A model generated the notes under the pieces. It searched no databases. It was given only the letters and a program-made list of their open reading frames with translations, and had not been told where the DNA came from. Shown here piece after piece: positions 11,073 through 24,197 of a stretch of DNA of 64,000 bases (position 1 is the first letter of the stretch; every line of letters starts with the position of its first letter). Location: assembly GCF_901000735.1 (NCBI RefSeq), contig NC_081541.1, forward strand, positions 40,196,446-40,260,445, given 5' to 3'. Source of the stretch: Corylus avellana. Taxonomy: Eukaryota > Streptophyta > Magnoliopsida > Fagales > Betulaceae. The position numbers were made by a program, and so were the translations under genes.

Positions 11073-11843
11073 ATATGATCATTGATAAGCTTTTCACTAA
11101 GTAACTGGACCTCTTGCCTCAAAGCATTGAGTGTTCACGTCAAAAGGTGAAGAATTTTAATTTGTTTAATATCATGGTTAGTTTGGTTTCGTAGCCTTTT
11201 TTATTCGAGTTAGTAAGTCCTAGGGGTGTCTCTACACCTAATGCCTTAAAACCATCTGGTTTGGGAGTCATTGACTTAACACTCGTTATATGATTCAATT
11301 AGAAAGTTTATGGGAACCAAGCATTGCACAACCTGACGAAGAAGAAGAAGAAATAAAAATTAATATATATATATGCCTTTGTTGTACATTCTAATAGGGA
11401 TTTCAATAAACTTTGAGATATTTTGCACATTGGAAATAATTGGAAACTTCATACTTATGTGCTAGTTCACTTTACACTGTTTTGAACTTGTGATGTCTTA
11501 GCATGCCTTTTGTAAGTGATTAAATTTTAAAATTTCAATTCATTGTGAAGATAGAGTTTATCTTTTTAAGCTTGCTAAAAAATGAGAATCATGGTTTTGA
11601 GTGATAACTTAATTTTTGGATAACATGAACTCTTGCATGATGTTTGTGGGTAACATTCCTAAAAAACGTCACGAGACTTCACTCGTCCTCTAGGGAATTC
11701 CTCGGAGTTTAAAAGCTTGTTGCATATGCTAAATGCAATTGTACATCCCACAAAAGATAAATTTATCTTTTTATTTTCTATTTTTCTATTTAGTTTTTAG
11801 TTTCGTATTGCTAAGGGACTAGCAATATGTAAGTTTAGGGGTG

Positions 11844-13259
11844 TGTTAAGTGCCAAAATATTCATATTTTAGTCCTTAAACTTATATATGTTAATTCCTT
11901 AGTGTTGTTAGTTTATGCCATTTTATTCATTTTCTGTATTTTTTGTGTCTTTGTTGGCCTTTGCAAGAAAATGAAGAAAACATGGAAGTATTGAGCTTAA
12001 ATTACAAATTTGGGAAAAGCTGAAGTCTCTGGTAGTGCGATCGATCGCAGGAGACTTGCGATCGAGCGTACTACAAGCAAGAGGACCAGACGTGCGCAAG
12101 GCGTGCGCTCATGCGCCCAAGCAACAACCTCGATCGCATCTGCGATTGAGCGCCTAACACATAAGATCGATCGCAGTCCTGCGATCAAGCGCACATGGGC
12201 TGCGATCGATTGCTCCCGTGTACTGAAGAACAATGTGCTGCAACCAAAATGCCTTTTCCTTCCATATTAGAGTATTTCAAGTCCCACTTGTAATAGGATT
12301 AAATGCTACGAATTTTTTAGGTTTACTAGTGTAATAAGGACTTCTAAAGGCTTATAAATAGGCCTCTTAGCTTCTAGGAAAAGGGTGTGGAGAAAGAGGC
12401 ACAAGCTCTGGAAAGGAACTGAAGGCTAGATCAAGAGGAGTTTGAGTTTTTCTTCTCTTCCACCTTTTATTTTTGTTGTGTAGTTTATATTTTAATTAGG
12501 GCTAGATTGAAGCCCTAATCATGTCTATTTATGATTTCAATATTGGGGCCTTGCTACAATTATATTTTGATGTATTTAACTTGATTAATTCCTGTTATCT
12601 TGAATTCCTCATACCTATGTGATTGGCCAACATATGCATATGATATTGACTAGTTAATTAAATCAATTTGGATAATCGAGTCCTGGGTTTAATAAGAGTA
12701 ACAAAAGAAATCCACACCGTGTTCTTGGGTTAATCAACATTGGGAATCGGGAGTAGACACCCATACCCTAGGCCTTATGTGTTTGTCGACTTCCTCAAAT
12801 TTATGCTTGCTTAAAGAACAACTTAGTAGACACCCATGCTAAATCCTTTAAGAAAGAAAAGAATTAGAGTAGACACCCATGCCTAATTCGTTGCTTAAGA
12901 AAATTAATAGCTTAAGGAGAAAACACCCATACCCTTAAGTTGGCAAACATTAAATACACCGATATGATTGGCGCATTGATATATTGTTATCTTAATTAAT
13001 ATGATTAGTGGTGGATATCAAAACCCTAATCATTTTTAGTTTTAGTTTATCTTTTATTTTATTTCTTTATTTTAATTCAGTTGTTACAATTGAATTTTAT
13101 CTGTTTGATTAAATAGGAAATTACATCTAAACATAATTTACCAATCCTCGTGGGAATGATCTCGTATTTGCCTGCTATACTATCGTTTAATCTTGTACAC
13201 TTGCGAGTAAAACGTACCAAGTATTTGCCTAATAATTTAGGTGGGTATTTGGCACGACA
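11844..13259 (+). mobile_element. LTR 2 of the LTR retrotransposon (1416 bp)
   Basis: It starts TGTTAAGTGCCAAA and ends TTTGGCACGACA. It is the 3' LTR of the element whose 5' LTR is at 8324-9740, of nearly identical length. The right flank is LINE sequence. No clear 5-bp target duplication is found, because the element's left side is a rearranged partial interior rather than native flank. Confidence 0.85.
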
Positions 13260-13925
13260 CCCAACCGGATGGACCCTTCCATTTGTCCACTTAGTTCCAC
13301 TTCTTTTACGAGATGATACGCACTTTTCACCAAAAAAATACCTTTTGCCGTACATCACCAAATTTGCCTATCCGGTTGGTTGGTAGAGCTGATCGAGATA
13401 GTATTAATGGCGTTTTGCTCTTCCTTAGTAAACAGATTTGCCAGCAATTCTTTTTTCCACCATCCGGTATTAGGATCAATAAGCTCCCCCACCTTAGCGT
13501 CACTTGTCAAAAACCTGGGCAAACAATGGGTTGTGTATGTGGAAGGCTTTAGAATCCATATGTTCCCCCATATTTGAACATTCTGACCATTGCCAATCCG
13601 CCAACAAAGTCCTTCTTTGACAATATTTAGTGCACCTTGTATACTTCGCCATGCAAATGATGGTTTTTTTGCCTACATTAGCTTCAAATGTTGAATTGAG
13701 GGGATAATACTTAGCCTTTATGATCCGCAATGTGATGCTGTCCGGGGATGTGAGAAGCCTCCAACCTTACTTTGCCAACAAAGCCTTATTAAAACATACA
13801 AGATCCTGAAACCCTAAGCCTTATTTTCTTTTGGTGTCCCCATTGTACTCCAACTCATCCAATGAATACGAGATTCATTTTTTTGGTGTCCCCACCAAAA
13901 ATTATACATCATCGAATTTATGTTG
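13260..13925 (-). pseudogene. LINE (L1-type) C-terminal fragment upstream of the SPH2 unit
   Basis: The minus strand carries a broken version of the post-reverse-transcriptase region seen better at 27579-27947. It has several frame disruptions. Its far end is cut by LTR 2: the portion that matches 25727-25944 near SPH3 is absent here. It is a dead fragment that travels with the SPH units. Confidence 0.75.
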
Positions 13926-14469
13926 GAACATAAATAGCTCCCTTAAGCTTTCTAATTGACTCATGTGTCGAGCGTTAGTCTAATGACTCCCAAACCAGAT
14001 GGCTGTAAGGCATTAGGTGTAAAAATACCTCTAAGGGCTTACTAACTCGAGTCAAATACAAAGCTAAACTAGCCATGCTATCAATCAAGCCAAAAGTAAG
14101 GTGAAATACAACACAAGCTTTAATTATCTTCTAGTTCACCTTTCCTACCTTTGACTAATTATGAGAATATCTCCAATATAAAACTTGAAACAATTAAAAG
14201 AAAAAAGAAGACATGTAAAATAAACAATTCATGTAAAAGATAATATATACATGTCGCGCTCAGGAGAGAAACACCAAAAGCCTAAGTTAATAGGCTTGGG
14301 TCCACTTATGTATAGTAAGTGTTCTTTTTCTCTTTTTCTCCTTTTCTGTATACTTTCTCAATATGTGACTCACAACAACACATAATATAACAATAATTAG
14401 CTTGATTTCAATATTCACATATTAAGGTTGGTAGGTGATGAAGAGGTGCTTTGGTTGGGCTGCTTGTAA

Positions 14470-14898
14470 TCACCAAGTCAAGACTTGATAAACTTTGTTG
14501 TCGGCGCCATATTGTGTTGCAGATGTCTGATTAATCCACCAATTGCAGTGAGTACTGCACCCCTCGGAGTCATAAATATAATAGTAAATCGGAATATCGT
14601 TATGAATATTATTTATGTTGTTGTAGACCCACGTCAAATTACATACGAATCTTGTTGACCCCGAAATGTTGGGTCTAAAGTTGAAACTGTACGTCTGGTT
14701 TGTTTGGAGAATGTGGAAACCGAGGCTATCTTCGGATGAATGACAGTCAAACTTAAGATCAACCTTCATATCATTTCTTATTGACACGAACACTCGCTTT
14801 TTTTTGAATAAGCTGCCTTCAACACCATTCTTAAACGATCCACTCATAAACATAATTATCAATAGCAAAGTTACATTTCTATTGGATGACATGATCAT
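14470..14898 (-). CDS. S-protein homologue SPH2
   Basis: A single-exon ORF of 142 residues with the same layout as SPH1: signal peptide to about residue 28, four cysteines at 52, 86, 114 and 118, and glycosylation sites at N67, N77, N87 and N123. It differs from SPH1 at about ten residues. Two of these are adjacent in the loop before the third cysteine, where SPH1 has GRD and SPH2 has IYD. Such loops vary most among S1-family paralogues. The reading frame is intact and the TATA box is conserved, so the gene is probably functional. Its ligand is unknown. Confidence 0.9.
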   Translation of the reverse strand: MIMSSNRNVTLLLIIMFMSGSFKNGVEGSLFKKKRVFVSIRNDMKVDLKFDCHSSEDSLGFHILQTNQTYSFNFRPNISGSTRFVCNLTWVYNNINNIHNDIPIYYYIYDSEGCSTHCNWWINQTSATQYGADNKVYQVLTW

Positions 14899-14932
14899 CT
14901 TCTTTATTTTTTATTGCTCTCCGCCACGCATG

Positions 14933-14941
14933 GTATATATA
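14933..14941 (-). promoter_or_regulatory. TATA box of SPH2
   Basis: The plus strand reads GTATATATAGTGGTGGAAAC, as at SPH1. The TATA element is about 35 bases upstream of the ATG. Confidence 0.6.
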
Positions 14942-14999
14942 GTGGTGGAAACTATAAGCTAAAGACAGTAAAGTTAAAAATAAATAAATTGAAGTCGTC

Positions 15000-17035
15000 A
15001 ACATATACTATTAATTTGAACCAAATGTTACCTAGTTTACTTACCAAATAGGTAATAACATTTATATTTGCTGATTTAATACATATCCCAATAACACAAA
15101 TGCTCTTTCAAGCATTTATGTTGGTTGTTATATATCTTTAGACACCTTTAACTAACCATTTATCTATATCTAATGTGGCTTCTTCTTTTTATAGATGAGA
15201 TAAGAAAATATAGAAGAAAAAAATATGAAAGATTGTTAATAGGAGGATCCCGCTCATATTTAATTCCATTATTAAGGGGAAGACCAAGTCAAGGAAAAAT
15301 AGAGAGAAAATACAATTCAATTCCCCCTTCAACTATCACCACTTTTTAATTTACACCACCAAACATAAAAAAGTGGCATTAATGGATACGTCAAACTACC
15401 ATCTCATATCAAACATTATTTAAACGGTAAAATTTATGGACAATTGTCATGTGCATTTGTCTTTCATCTCTAACACCCTCATTTCTACTTTTAAAATGCC
15501 ATAATTATTGGTCATTAACTCATGTTGATTGTTTGTCAACTATGCTTGGTTGCATTATAAGAGAAATATGAGTGACTTCTAAATGGTTTCCACGCATTGT
15601 ATAAATACTGGTAAAAACTATGGGCTAACTATAATAAAGTTAAAAACAAAAAACAAAAACACAAAAAAAAAAAAAACTCGTGCCACTAAAGTCTGGCATT
15701 TTTCTCATAGGCTCCTATTAATTGCTAGCGTAACCAAGCAAATGCCAAGAAATTAAAAACTCCTAGCGTTTTAAACCTAGAATTCCTTGTAGTTAATTAC
15801 AAAACGTTAGGAGTAGTTTCTATAGGGAGGTTTCCTTTCCTTTTCTTTTCTTCTAATTTTTTTTGTTTTTTTTTTTTGAAAAAACACCTTCAAACTTATA
15901 TTTTCAACATTTGACCTTTTTGAATTACTATTTCATTGCAATTTATACTAGCTCTCCACTAGATTTTGACGTTAAAATATAAAGAAGGTTGTTGCATCCG
16001 TGATGCAAGTGTGCAAAATTTTGACTTAAAATGCCAAAATTGACTTTAATTCTATATAAAAAATAAATAAATAAATAAAAAACCAAAAAAGAAAATGTAG
16101 AAGTAATGGAATATAATTCAAGAATTGTGGAAAAAGAAGAGTTAGGAAGTATGGAATATACTTCAAGAAGTATCCAATTGGAGATAAGAAGTTAAGGGCT
16201 ACCAAACTTCAATCTCTTTGAATACTCTTGGTTGATATTTTGAAAATATGAGAGGAAAGGAAATGAAAAATCTGAAAGATTATTAATTGGGTTTCTTTGA
16301 ATTGGTGATTCAGATGAAAGCTTATGGTGAAGAACCAAACCGTGATAGAGATGGTTAAAGCTAAGCTAGCTAACCAAAAAATATATATGTAATAAACGTA
16401 ATATTTTCATAACATGTTAATTTCTTTTTCTTTTTTTCTTTTTTTAATGCAACTATAATATGTTAATTTTGATCTGTGACGATATGGATGTATAGAGCTA
16501 ATGGGCCTTGTTGATCCGAATTAACGTATTGTAATTCTTGCTCGCAAACAAACCTCTGTTATTATGCCTAACAATATTGATTTAACTTAGGTCCCGTAAA
16601 AAAAAAGCACAACACATTTTTGAAGTTTTAACGGTTTAGATTTAATTCTAAATTTTCTATAAAAAAAAAAAGACAGTAGAATTAAATCTGACTGTTAAAA
16701 AAAATATACCAGAGATATTTGTAGGTTTTTTTTTTTTTTTTAAGATTTCTTTTAATTTTTACACAAGATACATTAATCTTACAAAATGAGGAAATTCGTA
16801 GCATATCATTACATTACTATATTTCTTTTAGTTTTTATTTTAAAAATAAAAACTTATAAATGACTCATAGTATATAAAAGTGGTAAAATTATCATTTTTT
16901 TTTTTTTTTTAGGTTTTGCAAGTGATTAAGCAGTAATTGGATACACCTACACCAATAACAACGATCAAATATTCCTCATTTCAACGTTACTTAACCTTTT
17001 CCAAATGAAGTATCATAACAAAGCCAATTCTCCAT
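15000..17035. repeat. SPH2 upstream region, paralogous to 1020-3060
   Basis: No gene is seen. The promoter-like second copy recurs at about 15600-15650. The match to the SPH1 unit ends near 17035 and resumes at about 21605, so 17036-21604 is DNA absent from the SPH1 unit. Confidence 0.7.
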
Positions 17036-19057
17036 TTGACACACACGCTACAATCATGATCCCGTCGCTTTCAATTGTAGCCACGGTGGCATTGGTGGTG
17101 ATAACTTGACCTATTTCAAATAGGAACTACCTTTCTATCACTATTACTATTTGTGAGTGTTTTAGGAATATATACTATTGTTGTATTCTACATGTGACAT
17201 TGCATACTATTTTGTTTTCAATGTAGTGATTGATTATTACATCCGATCCAAATTTATGCGTCGGACTCTTGCTTATAATTTCACTCAATAATTGGGATTA
17301 CTTTATTGATCAATGCAAACTTCAAAGCGTATACAAGGAATTCAAATTGATCTTTCTAGTATACCCAATTAAGCCATATGTTGCACATCAAGATATAACT
17401 TGCTTTAATTGAATATTTTATGACATTTTTAACGTATTCCTCAACTTCTTTCTTGATATCTGGCGTAAGAGATAGAGGGAAAGGAAGGGCTGGTATTGGC
17501 CACTGGCCTTCCCCCTCTTTTGAAAATTTTCTTTATTAAAAAGTTAAAATATTTGGACCAAAATAATTAAGCCTGCCCTTGGCCCTAATATAACAAAATC
17601 ATTTTATAATTTTTGAAATCCTAGGGTTCAAACCCCCAAATCAATTTATGAAGCGAATTGAAGAACCAATAACCAGATTTGGTGATGGAGGGCCTTAAGA
17701 AGTCTTGCATGAGGAATCCGTGTTTTTGAGGAAAGTAAATTAAGATCCTTAATTTGTTTTTATGGAGGTTTAGCTAATATATGAGATCTGTTCCTTAACT
17801 TAAAAATTTGCATGTGATGCATATGCCTCAGTGCATTCTCAGCAAACTCCTTATAAGGGAGTCTGTTCCCTATGTGTAGAGAATATGTTCAAAAAATCAC
17901 AAAAAACGTCCCACAGCAGATTCCCTAAATGAGCCTCAACCATAAGGATCGCTACAGTGGAACCCAAAGTATAGGGTTTTACTATTGCAATCCGAGTAAT
18001 GATCTACACTNNNNNNNNNNNNNNNNNNNNCGGTGGAGAGAGAAGTTGGGTGGAGGTGGAGGGAAAATGGGTTTTGGGGGGAAATTTTTTGGGTGGGGGG
18101 AAATGCTGTCGTGCGTCCTCTGTTTTGATATTTTTTTTTTTTTGAGTAAAACTAGGCAACGACGCGGACAAGCAAGCCACGCCGGGCGAGTTACCGGCCG
18201 TATGCGGCAGCATCGCTCACGCATCGCTCGCCAGAGCGATCATTACTATTGCAATCCTTATGATTATTAAATTTTTTTTTTTAAAAAAATGTTTCTCTCT
18301 TCTCTACTCTCTCCTCTCATATATATATAAAACAAATATTTTAATGATATAAGGAATGATTAAGGGAAGATATTGAGGTGTATTTTGACATAGGAAAGCA
18401 AAAAGTAGTTTGAATTCTTAAATGTAGGAAAAATAACGAAGAAGCTGCTGGGAATGCTCTAACAAGATCGTAGCATCATCTTCAATGGGTCAAATGCAAT
18501 TTTTATTATTGCCTTATTCTTAGGGGAGCCATTTATGTCCTTCCTAGAAGATATTATTCTTCTATTAATTAGGTGAACCATTAAAATTGCTTTGCTTGAA
18601 TGCTTCAAAATCACCAAACTATATATATATGAGAGTACCTGCAATTTAGAGTGTAAATTGTTTTGTCCTTATTTGGGTTGTGTTGTTGGCTGTAGTCATG
18701 GACCGTGAAGAGAGAATTAAAAATGCATGCAAAGAAGATTGTGGAGTGCATAAACGGCATATCTTTTGTGAACTTGGATGACCAACGGGTGCATTCACTA
18801 GTGATGATGAGAGAAATATATAGCACGTGGGGTTGTTGAAAATCGAGACAGAAAGGTCGTGACTCGTGACTAGGAGTCTAGACTGGCGGATCTAGAAACT
18901 CCAGGCAAAAAAATAATAAAACATAATGATAATTTTTTTTTTCTCTTTATGTATTATATTTTTATTATAATACAATAAATACAAAAAAAAAATCAAAAAA
19001 AATTATACCACAATATATGTATCATGAAGCAAATCAAACTAATCAAATTACCAAGAA

Positions 19058-19094
<37 letters not shown>

Positions 19095-19414
19095 AAGTAA
19101 CTATTAAAAATCTTAATCTAACAATGTCACAAACACATAATAATTTAAACTACTTGCAAAATAAACTAAGCATAATGAAATAATTAGTAGTGTCTAAGAA
19201 AAATGAGCACATTTTAGTAAATTAGTTATCTTAAGGAATTTCTTGAAAACACACCAACCACAATAAGAAATTAGTCGAATGCCGCAAACTAATTAAAACA
19301 AATAATTAAAGTAATATTCTTGTTTATAATTAAATTGTCTTTTTTTTTTTTTTTCAAAGCAATATTCTTGTGAGTTTTACGTCAATTACAGACTAAAAAG
19401 TAAAAACAAACTAT
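17036..19414. other. Non-paralogous insertion in the SPH2 unit, left part, with assembly gap
   Basis: No gene can be supported. On the minus strand near 17410-17460 the frame DIKKEVEEYVKN faintly recalls a Ty3 integrase zinc-binding region, but it is too short and broken to call. Related strings ending TACTATTGCAATCC lie on both sides of the N gap near 17980 and 18245. A run of about 33 A residues lies at 19059-19091. Confidence 0.4.
18011..18030. other. Assembly gap (20 N)
   Basis: Twenty N bases, probably a placeholder of unknown true length. Any ORF reported across it is meaningless. The right flank is G-rich and low in complexity, a plausible reason for the gap. Confidence 1.
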
Positions 19415-19419
19415 CTCAA

Positions 19420-20818
19420 TGATAAGTGCTAAAATATTTATATTTTCAGCCCTTAACTTGCATGTTTTAATCCTTTGGTTTTGGTTAATTAGGACATTTT
19501 ACTGCCTTTTTGTATTTTCTTTGTTTTATAGGCTTTTGGAAGAAAAGAAAGCATTTCTGGAAAAATTCCAAGCTTAAAGGGGCAAATTGGGAAGACCTAG
19601 AGGATATGGTTAAGCTTAACCAATCATGGTTAAAGTTTAATCAAATAAAGGAAAGGATTAATTCGGAATTTCTCAATTTGAAGTCAAATCGGATTGGATG
19701 CAAAATTGGATTCTGAATACGTCTCGGTATTTTGACCATAACTTTCATCTCAGATATCCGATTGAGGTGATTCAAGCGGCATTAGAAAGCTAACTCAAAC
19801 TACTACAATTCATTGTGAAATAGCATTTTCCCAATTCGGAGCGCCACAAGGCCAAAATCATGCCGCAAGATAGGACCGTAATTCTGGGCGAATCCTATTC
19901 CGATTTGGGCTTAGGTTTTCTTTAACCTAATTGGGCTTGGACTTAAATCTCCGAAATTCCTAGGATTACTAGGGCTTCTAGGACTCTCATAAGCCATATA
20001 AATAGACCTCTAAGCCTCACAATTGAGTGGGGGGGATGAGAAGAAGACGCGCCGGGGGCGCCGTTCTTGGTCGCTTTCCGTGTTTTCTGGGTTTTTGTAG
20101 CTTGGAACTCGAATTCTTTTGTAAGTTTTTAATTTTAATGAAGTAATTTAGTTTCTTTATGATTTCTTTTGTCATGAGAGGCTAATTCTTCAACTAAGGT
20201 TGAAGATGAAGCCTCACCATTGATTAGTTTTATATTTTTATGTTTCGTTCGTACAAATCCGTCGTTTAATGTAATGTATGTTCGTTTCAGTTCAATTGTG
20301 TGACAAAATTGTGATTGATTGTTGTTTATAAATCGTGAAAATGTTGGATATTCGTTGTGTTTCATCCAACGGATACATCGAATGATTTGATTGAGACTTA
20401 TATCCATTGTGATTTACGGATACAATGGATGATTTGATCTCAATTGGATATTCGTTGTGATTTGTAATAGAGATGGATTCATCGAATGATTCAATTGGTT
20501 TATAAAAAAACAATAGAACATATATAGGGTTTAATTGTTTGTCGGATGCATGAATGAAAACATAAGAATGTATGCTTTGATTTGGTGAGGTGAATTCTAA
20601 AACCTTAGTCGTTTATCTTTTGATTATTTTTATTTTATTTAGTTTATGTTAGCTTATTTTCAAAATCAAAATCATTCGGAACTAGGTTAAGATATAATTG
20701 ATTTAGATAAAAATTAAATTTCACAAACACAATTCCCTGTGGATCGACCTCGCACTTGCACACACACTATATTGCACACGACTCGTGCGCTTGCGAGTAC
20801 AATTAAATTTGTACATCA
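19420..20818 (+). mobile_element. Solo LTR with 5-bp target duplication CTCAA (1399 bp)
   Basis: It begins TGATAAGTGCTAAAATATT and ends TTTGTACATCA. CTCAA flanks both sides (19415-19419 and 20819-20823). The start resembles the LTRs at 8324 and 11844, so it is a related but distinct family. There is no interior or second LTR, so it is a solo LTR left by LTR-LTR recombination. Imperfect repeats built on TTGGATATTCGTTGTG and ATCGAATGAT lie at 20340-20500. Confidence 0.88.
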
Positions 20819-20823
20819 CTCAA

Positions 20824-21604
20824 CAATTTTTTTTTCCCTAAGCACTTCTAGAAAGAAAGATTTATTTTCTCCATTAAAAACTAAAGATAATGACAAATTA
20901 CTTTCTTCATCACCACTCTTCACCAACCCCACCAACGAATCACCGTGTTTCACCCACACGCAGAGTCACTGACACACGGCCACACCTAGATTCAAGACCC
21001 AACTTTTTTTTCTTTCTTATTTTGTGTTTTTTTTTGTCTAGTGTTTCACCCACACACTGAGTCACTGACACACGACCACACCTTCTTTCACAAAATCACT
21101 GATTCACAGATCACATAATCAGTCTTATTTCACCTTTCACACCTCAAGCCAACAAAAATGGTTTCACCGTTCCTCCGGCTATTTCTTTTAGAAAAGTCTC
21201 AAATTTCAAAGCATAAATCACATTAGTGACTAGAGTCTACAGAAAAGAGAGTGAAACTCATGATGCATTGTTCACTTCTGCTGGTGGTGCGTGAACGGCG
21301 TAACAGTGGGCCAAAGACGACGGTGGATGTACAAAAGTCAACAGGTGACAGATCGATGGATGTACAACCGATCTTGGTGTGCTTCTCTTGCCTTCAGTAT
21401 TTCTTCAACCACAAAAAATTTCTCTTTTTCTTTGGGATTGAGTAAGATTGAGATATATGAGATTGAGTAAATTTGAAATTTGTTTGAAAAACAAACTTTG
21501 CCTCATTTTCCCTTGTGCAGCCTGCCCTGTAAATTTTGGTTGACGAAATGGTGATTGTGTGTTGAGCGGAAAGCAGGAAAAAACTTTTAATTTTTTTTTA
21601 TTAA
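20824..21604. other. Non-paralogous insertion in the SPH2 unit, right part
   Basis: No gene is seen. A direct repeat (CACCCACAC, then GAGTCACTGACACACG and CCACACCT) occurs at 20949-20985 and 21046-21083. The block ends where the TTTGACATTGCAGTCCAG sequence shared with 3125 begins. Confidence 0.45.
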
Positions 21605-24194
21605 ATTTTTTTTGACATTGCAGTCCAGCGACTCCAGCCAGTCCTCTCTAGTCTGGTAGAGAAAAGAAAAAATTTGTAGGGAGTAAAAAAAATTTTTTTG
21701 CCCATAGGTCGCCCCCTTTAAATCTGCCCGAGTCTTGGGCTTTGCACTCTAGTGTTGAAAAGATGGCCAGTGCATGCAGGGATATTGTGTATAAATTAAG
21801 TAAGATGTCATATTAAGGCTTAGATGATGGACGAATTCAATCATTATTAAGGGTGAAAGAGATTGCATGTTGTTGGGTTTTTAACGGTTGACAAAATACA
21901 TTCATTTGTAATTTTGTTTGCAGTGCATACATACAGGGTGTTATGCTTAGAGAAGACCTAGAAAATGTAGTTAAGTCTAACCAATCATAATAGAAGACCT
22001 ATATGATATCATTAAGTTTAATCAAACGAAGAAAATGAGCAAATCAGACTTGAATATGTCTACAATAAATGCCTGGAGTGCTTTAAAGTGCTTCCTCTGG
22101 CCTTGGTTATAGCCAGATGTGTTATACAACTCTCATGGAGGGCTTTTCCGTAGGAGAAATGCTACACATCTTAAATTTGTTTCCTAAAACTTAGTTTTCA
22201 AATGATCTATTACCATCTCATGAGTTAGTAACACACTTTTCAAAATATTAAATCTCATGAGATGGTGACACATCATTTGAGAACTAACTTTTGAGAAACA
22301 AATTTGGAATGTGTAGCACTCTTTTTTCCGTAGTATTAGTATACGCATTGACTCATCACAAAAATGTAGATCTGGATCTAGTTCTTTTAAATAAGTTATC
22401 AGAAGTTAGAAGATCGCTTATCAACGCTCCTTATGAAGGCTTGAATATATTATTAGATGATCTTGTGCTATGGTCCGTCAGATCCATCACCTAGACAAGG
22501 TCTAAGTAAAAATAATGCTCGAGGGGTCCCAATTGCATGATATGTCGGGCATCACTAAAAAAAAAAAAAAAAATCATTTTAGACTCAAACCTTAAACAAC
22601 CAAAATCTATCATTAGCCACAACTAAATGCATGCGCCATTAAAAGTTTTATCGTTTTTATAAAGATTTTGTTCTATAGAAAAACTTTGTGAAAGAGATCG
22701 AACATAGAGAACTTCCTAATTCCTAAGCTTATGTTGAGCAAGCAACCTTTCTTTAATTTGGCGCATCAATTTGCTACCACATTTGTTGTTAGATATTAAT
22801 TGAAAAAAAAAAGAGAGAAAAAGTGCTTATTAGTATATGAGAACACATTGGGATAGACATCAATTGATACGTGGGACTCCTAGACTTGCAGAAAACCATT
22901 TTGAAACAAACAAAGCTTATATTATTTCTTAATTGTATATTTAATTCCTACATACTTAAAAAAAAAATCTTGTAATTTCATAAATATGTTTAGTGAAAGT
23001 TTTACAATGCAAAATTTTATTTGAATAGTCTTATAAAGATCCAAGAGAAGAGGGAAAAGTCAAGGAAAATATTTCTAAGAATCGTATAGAGTTATATATA
23101 CCCACAGAAGAATGTGAAGAAATTATAAAAGGATAAGGAGTTGGCAACATGCATATTCCTATCATAGGGTAGAAACCGTTAATTTATCAATATGTATATT
23201 CGCGTTTTGGCCTGTCTATCTTAATACATTTTTAGTTTGGCCTATTTCGATAAAAAATTTCTGAATCCATCCATGTCTAGCATCATCATCAACATCTGCA
23301 TCAGCCATGATTCGAGACTTAAAGAACTTGGTACATCATAATCAGACTATGTCAGCAACGACATTCACAAAGTGCTTGAATGGCATCATGACAAAAAAAA
23401 TGTCAAATGTATATTAAAATCAAAAGCATTAAGAAGTATATATTATTATATTCCTGTATAAGGGGTAAGATTTAAACCTCTATTAAAAAAAGAAAGAAGA
23501 AAAAAAAAAAAAAAAAAAAGCATTAAGAAGTATATATTATTATATTCCTGTATAAGGGGTAAGATTTAAACCTCTAAAAAAAAAAGGTTATTGTACCACT
23601 AAAAAAACATCGTGTACACACATCGATCAAGATAAAATGCATACATAATATAAAACAAATGCATATTCTGCCGATCTTACTTTAAGCACATAAACCCATT
23701 CTATTTCTTGTTGACTTCGAATGGATGAATGCAAAAGAAAATCGTTAAGAAATAAGTTAAAAAATAAAAAATAAAAAATTATTTTCATTTAGATGGTACC
23801 TTTTGTAACGCCCTGTAAATTAATTAACTGATAATTAATTTTACGGTTTGTCTCCCAGTCTTATTCCATTATGAACAAGACTCAGAGACCTCTAGTCCTC
23901 GAAAAGAAATGATACTATGCAGCGAAAAGTATAAAATACTATAAACATTAATTATTATAACCAGAGCGTTTACTAAGGAACATCAAAGTAGCTATACACT
24001 TCATTGTTGCAAGGGATCTACGCTATACCTTAATATGTAAGCATATATCAAGCTCTTAAGTCTATAGCATAACTCAAAAGTACTAGTTACCATGAGTACG
24101 CACATAAGCTTGCAATAAGTCCTCAAGCATCTCCGAAATCGAATTCTCCAAGATAATCGAATGCTTCGCTATATCCATCTTCTGATAAGCTATC
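21605..24194. repeat. SPH2-unit distal region, paralogous to 3111-5686
   Basis: It matches the SPH1 unit base for base over most of its length and has no supported gene. The open frame at 22291-22494 ends in the same SLINAPYEGLNIL segment that is open near 3900-3980. No family was recognised. Confidence 0.65.
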
Positions 24195-24197
24195 TAT

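Larger units (their letters stand above)
9741..11843 (+). mobile_element. Internal region of the LTR retrotransposon, no coding capacity
   Basis: About 2.1 kb lies between the two LTRs, from the primer site to the polypurine-like AAGTTTAGGGGTG. No gag, protease, reverse transcriptase or integrase is visible in any frame, so the element is a LARD-like non-autonomous type. It includes a second cluster of GATCGAGCGCA-type motifs at 9945-10055. Its 3' half has the sequence found inverted beside the SPH genes. Confidence 0.8.

Noticed and set aside
17400..17460. Possible Ty3 integrase fragment on the minus strand
   Set aside because: One short string (DIKKEVEEYVKN) without the HHCC residues or flanking pol sequence.
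17929..18270. ORFs spanning the N gap on both strands
   Set aside because: They translate N bases of unknown true length; the frames have no meaning.
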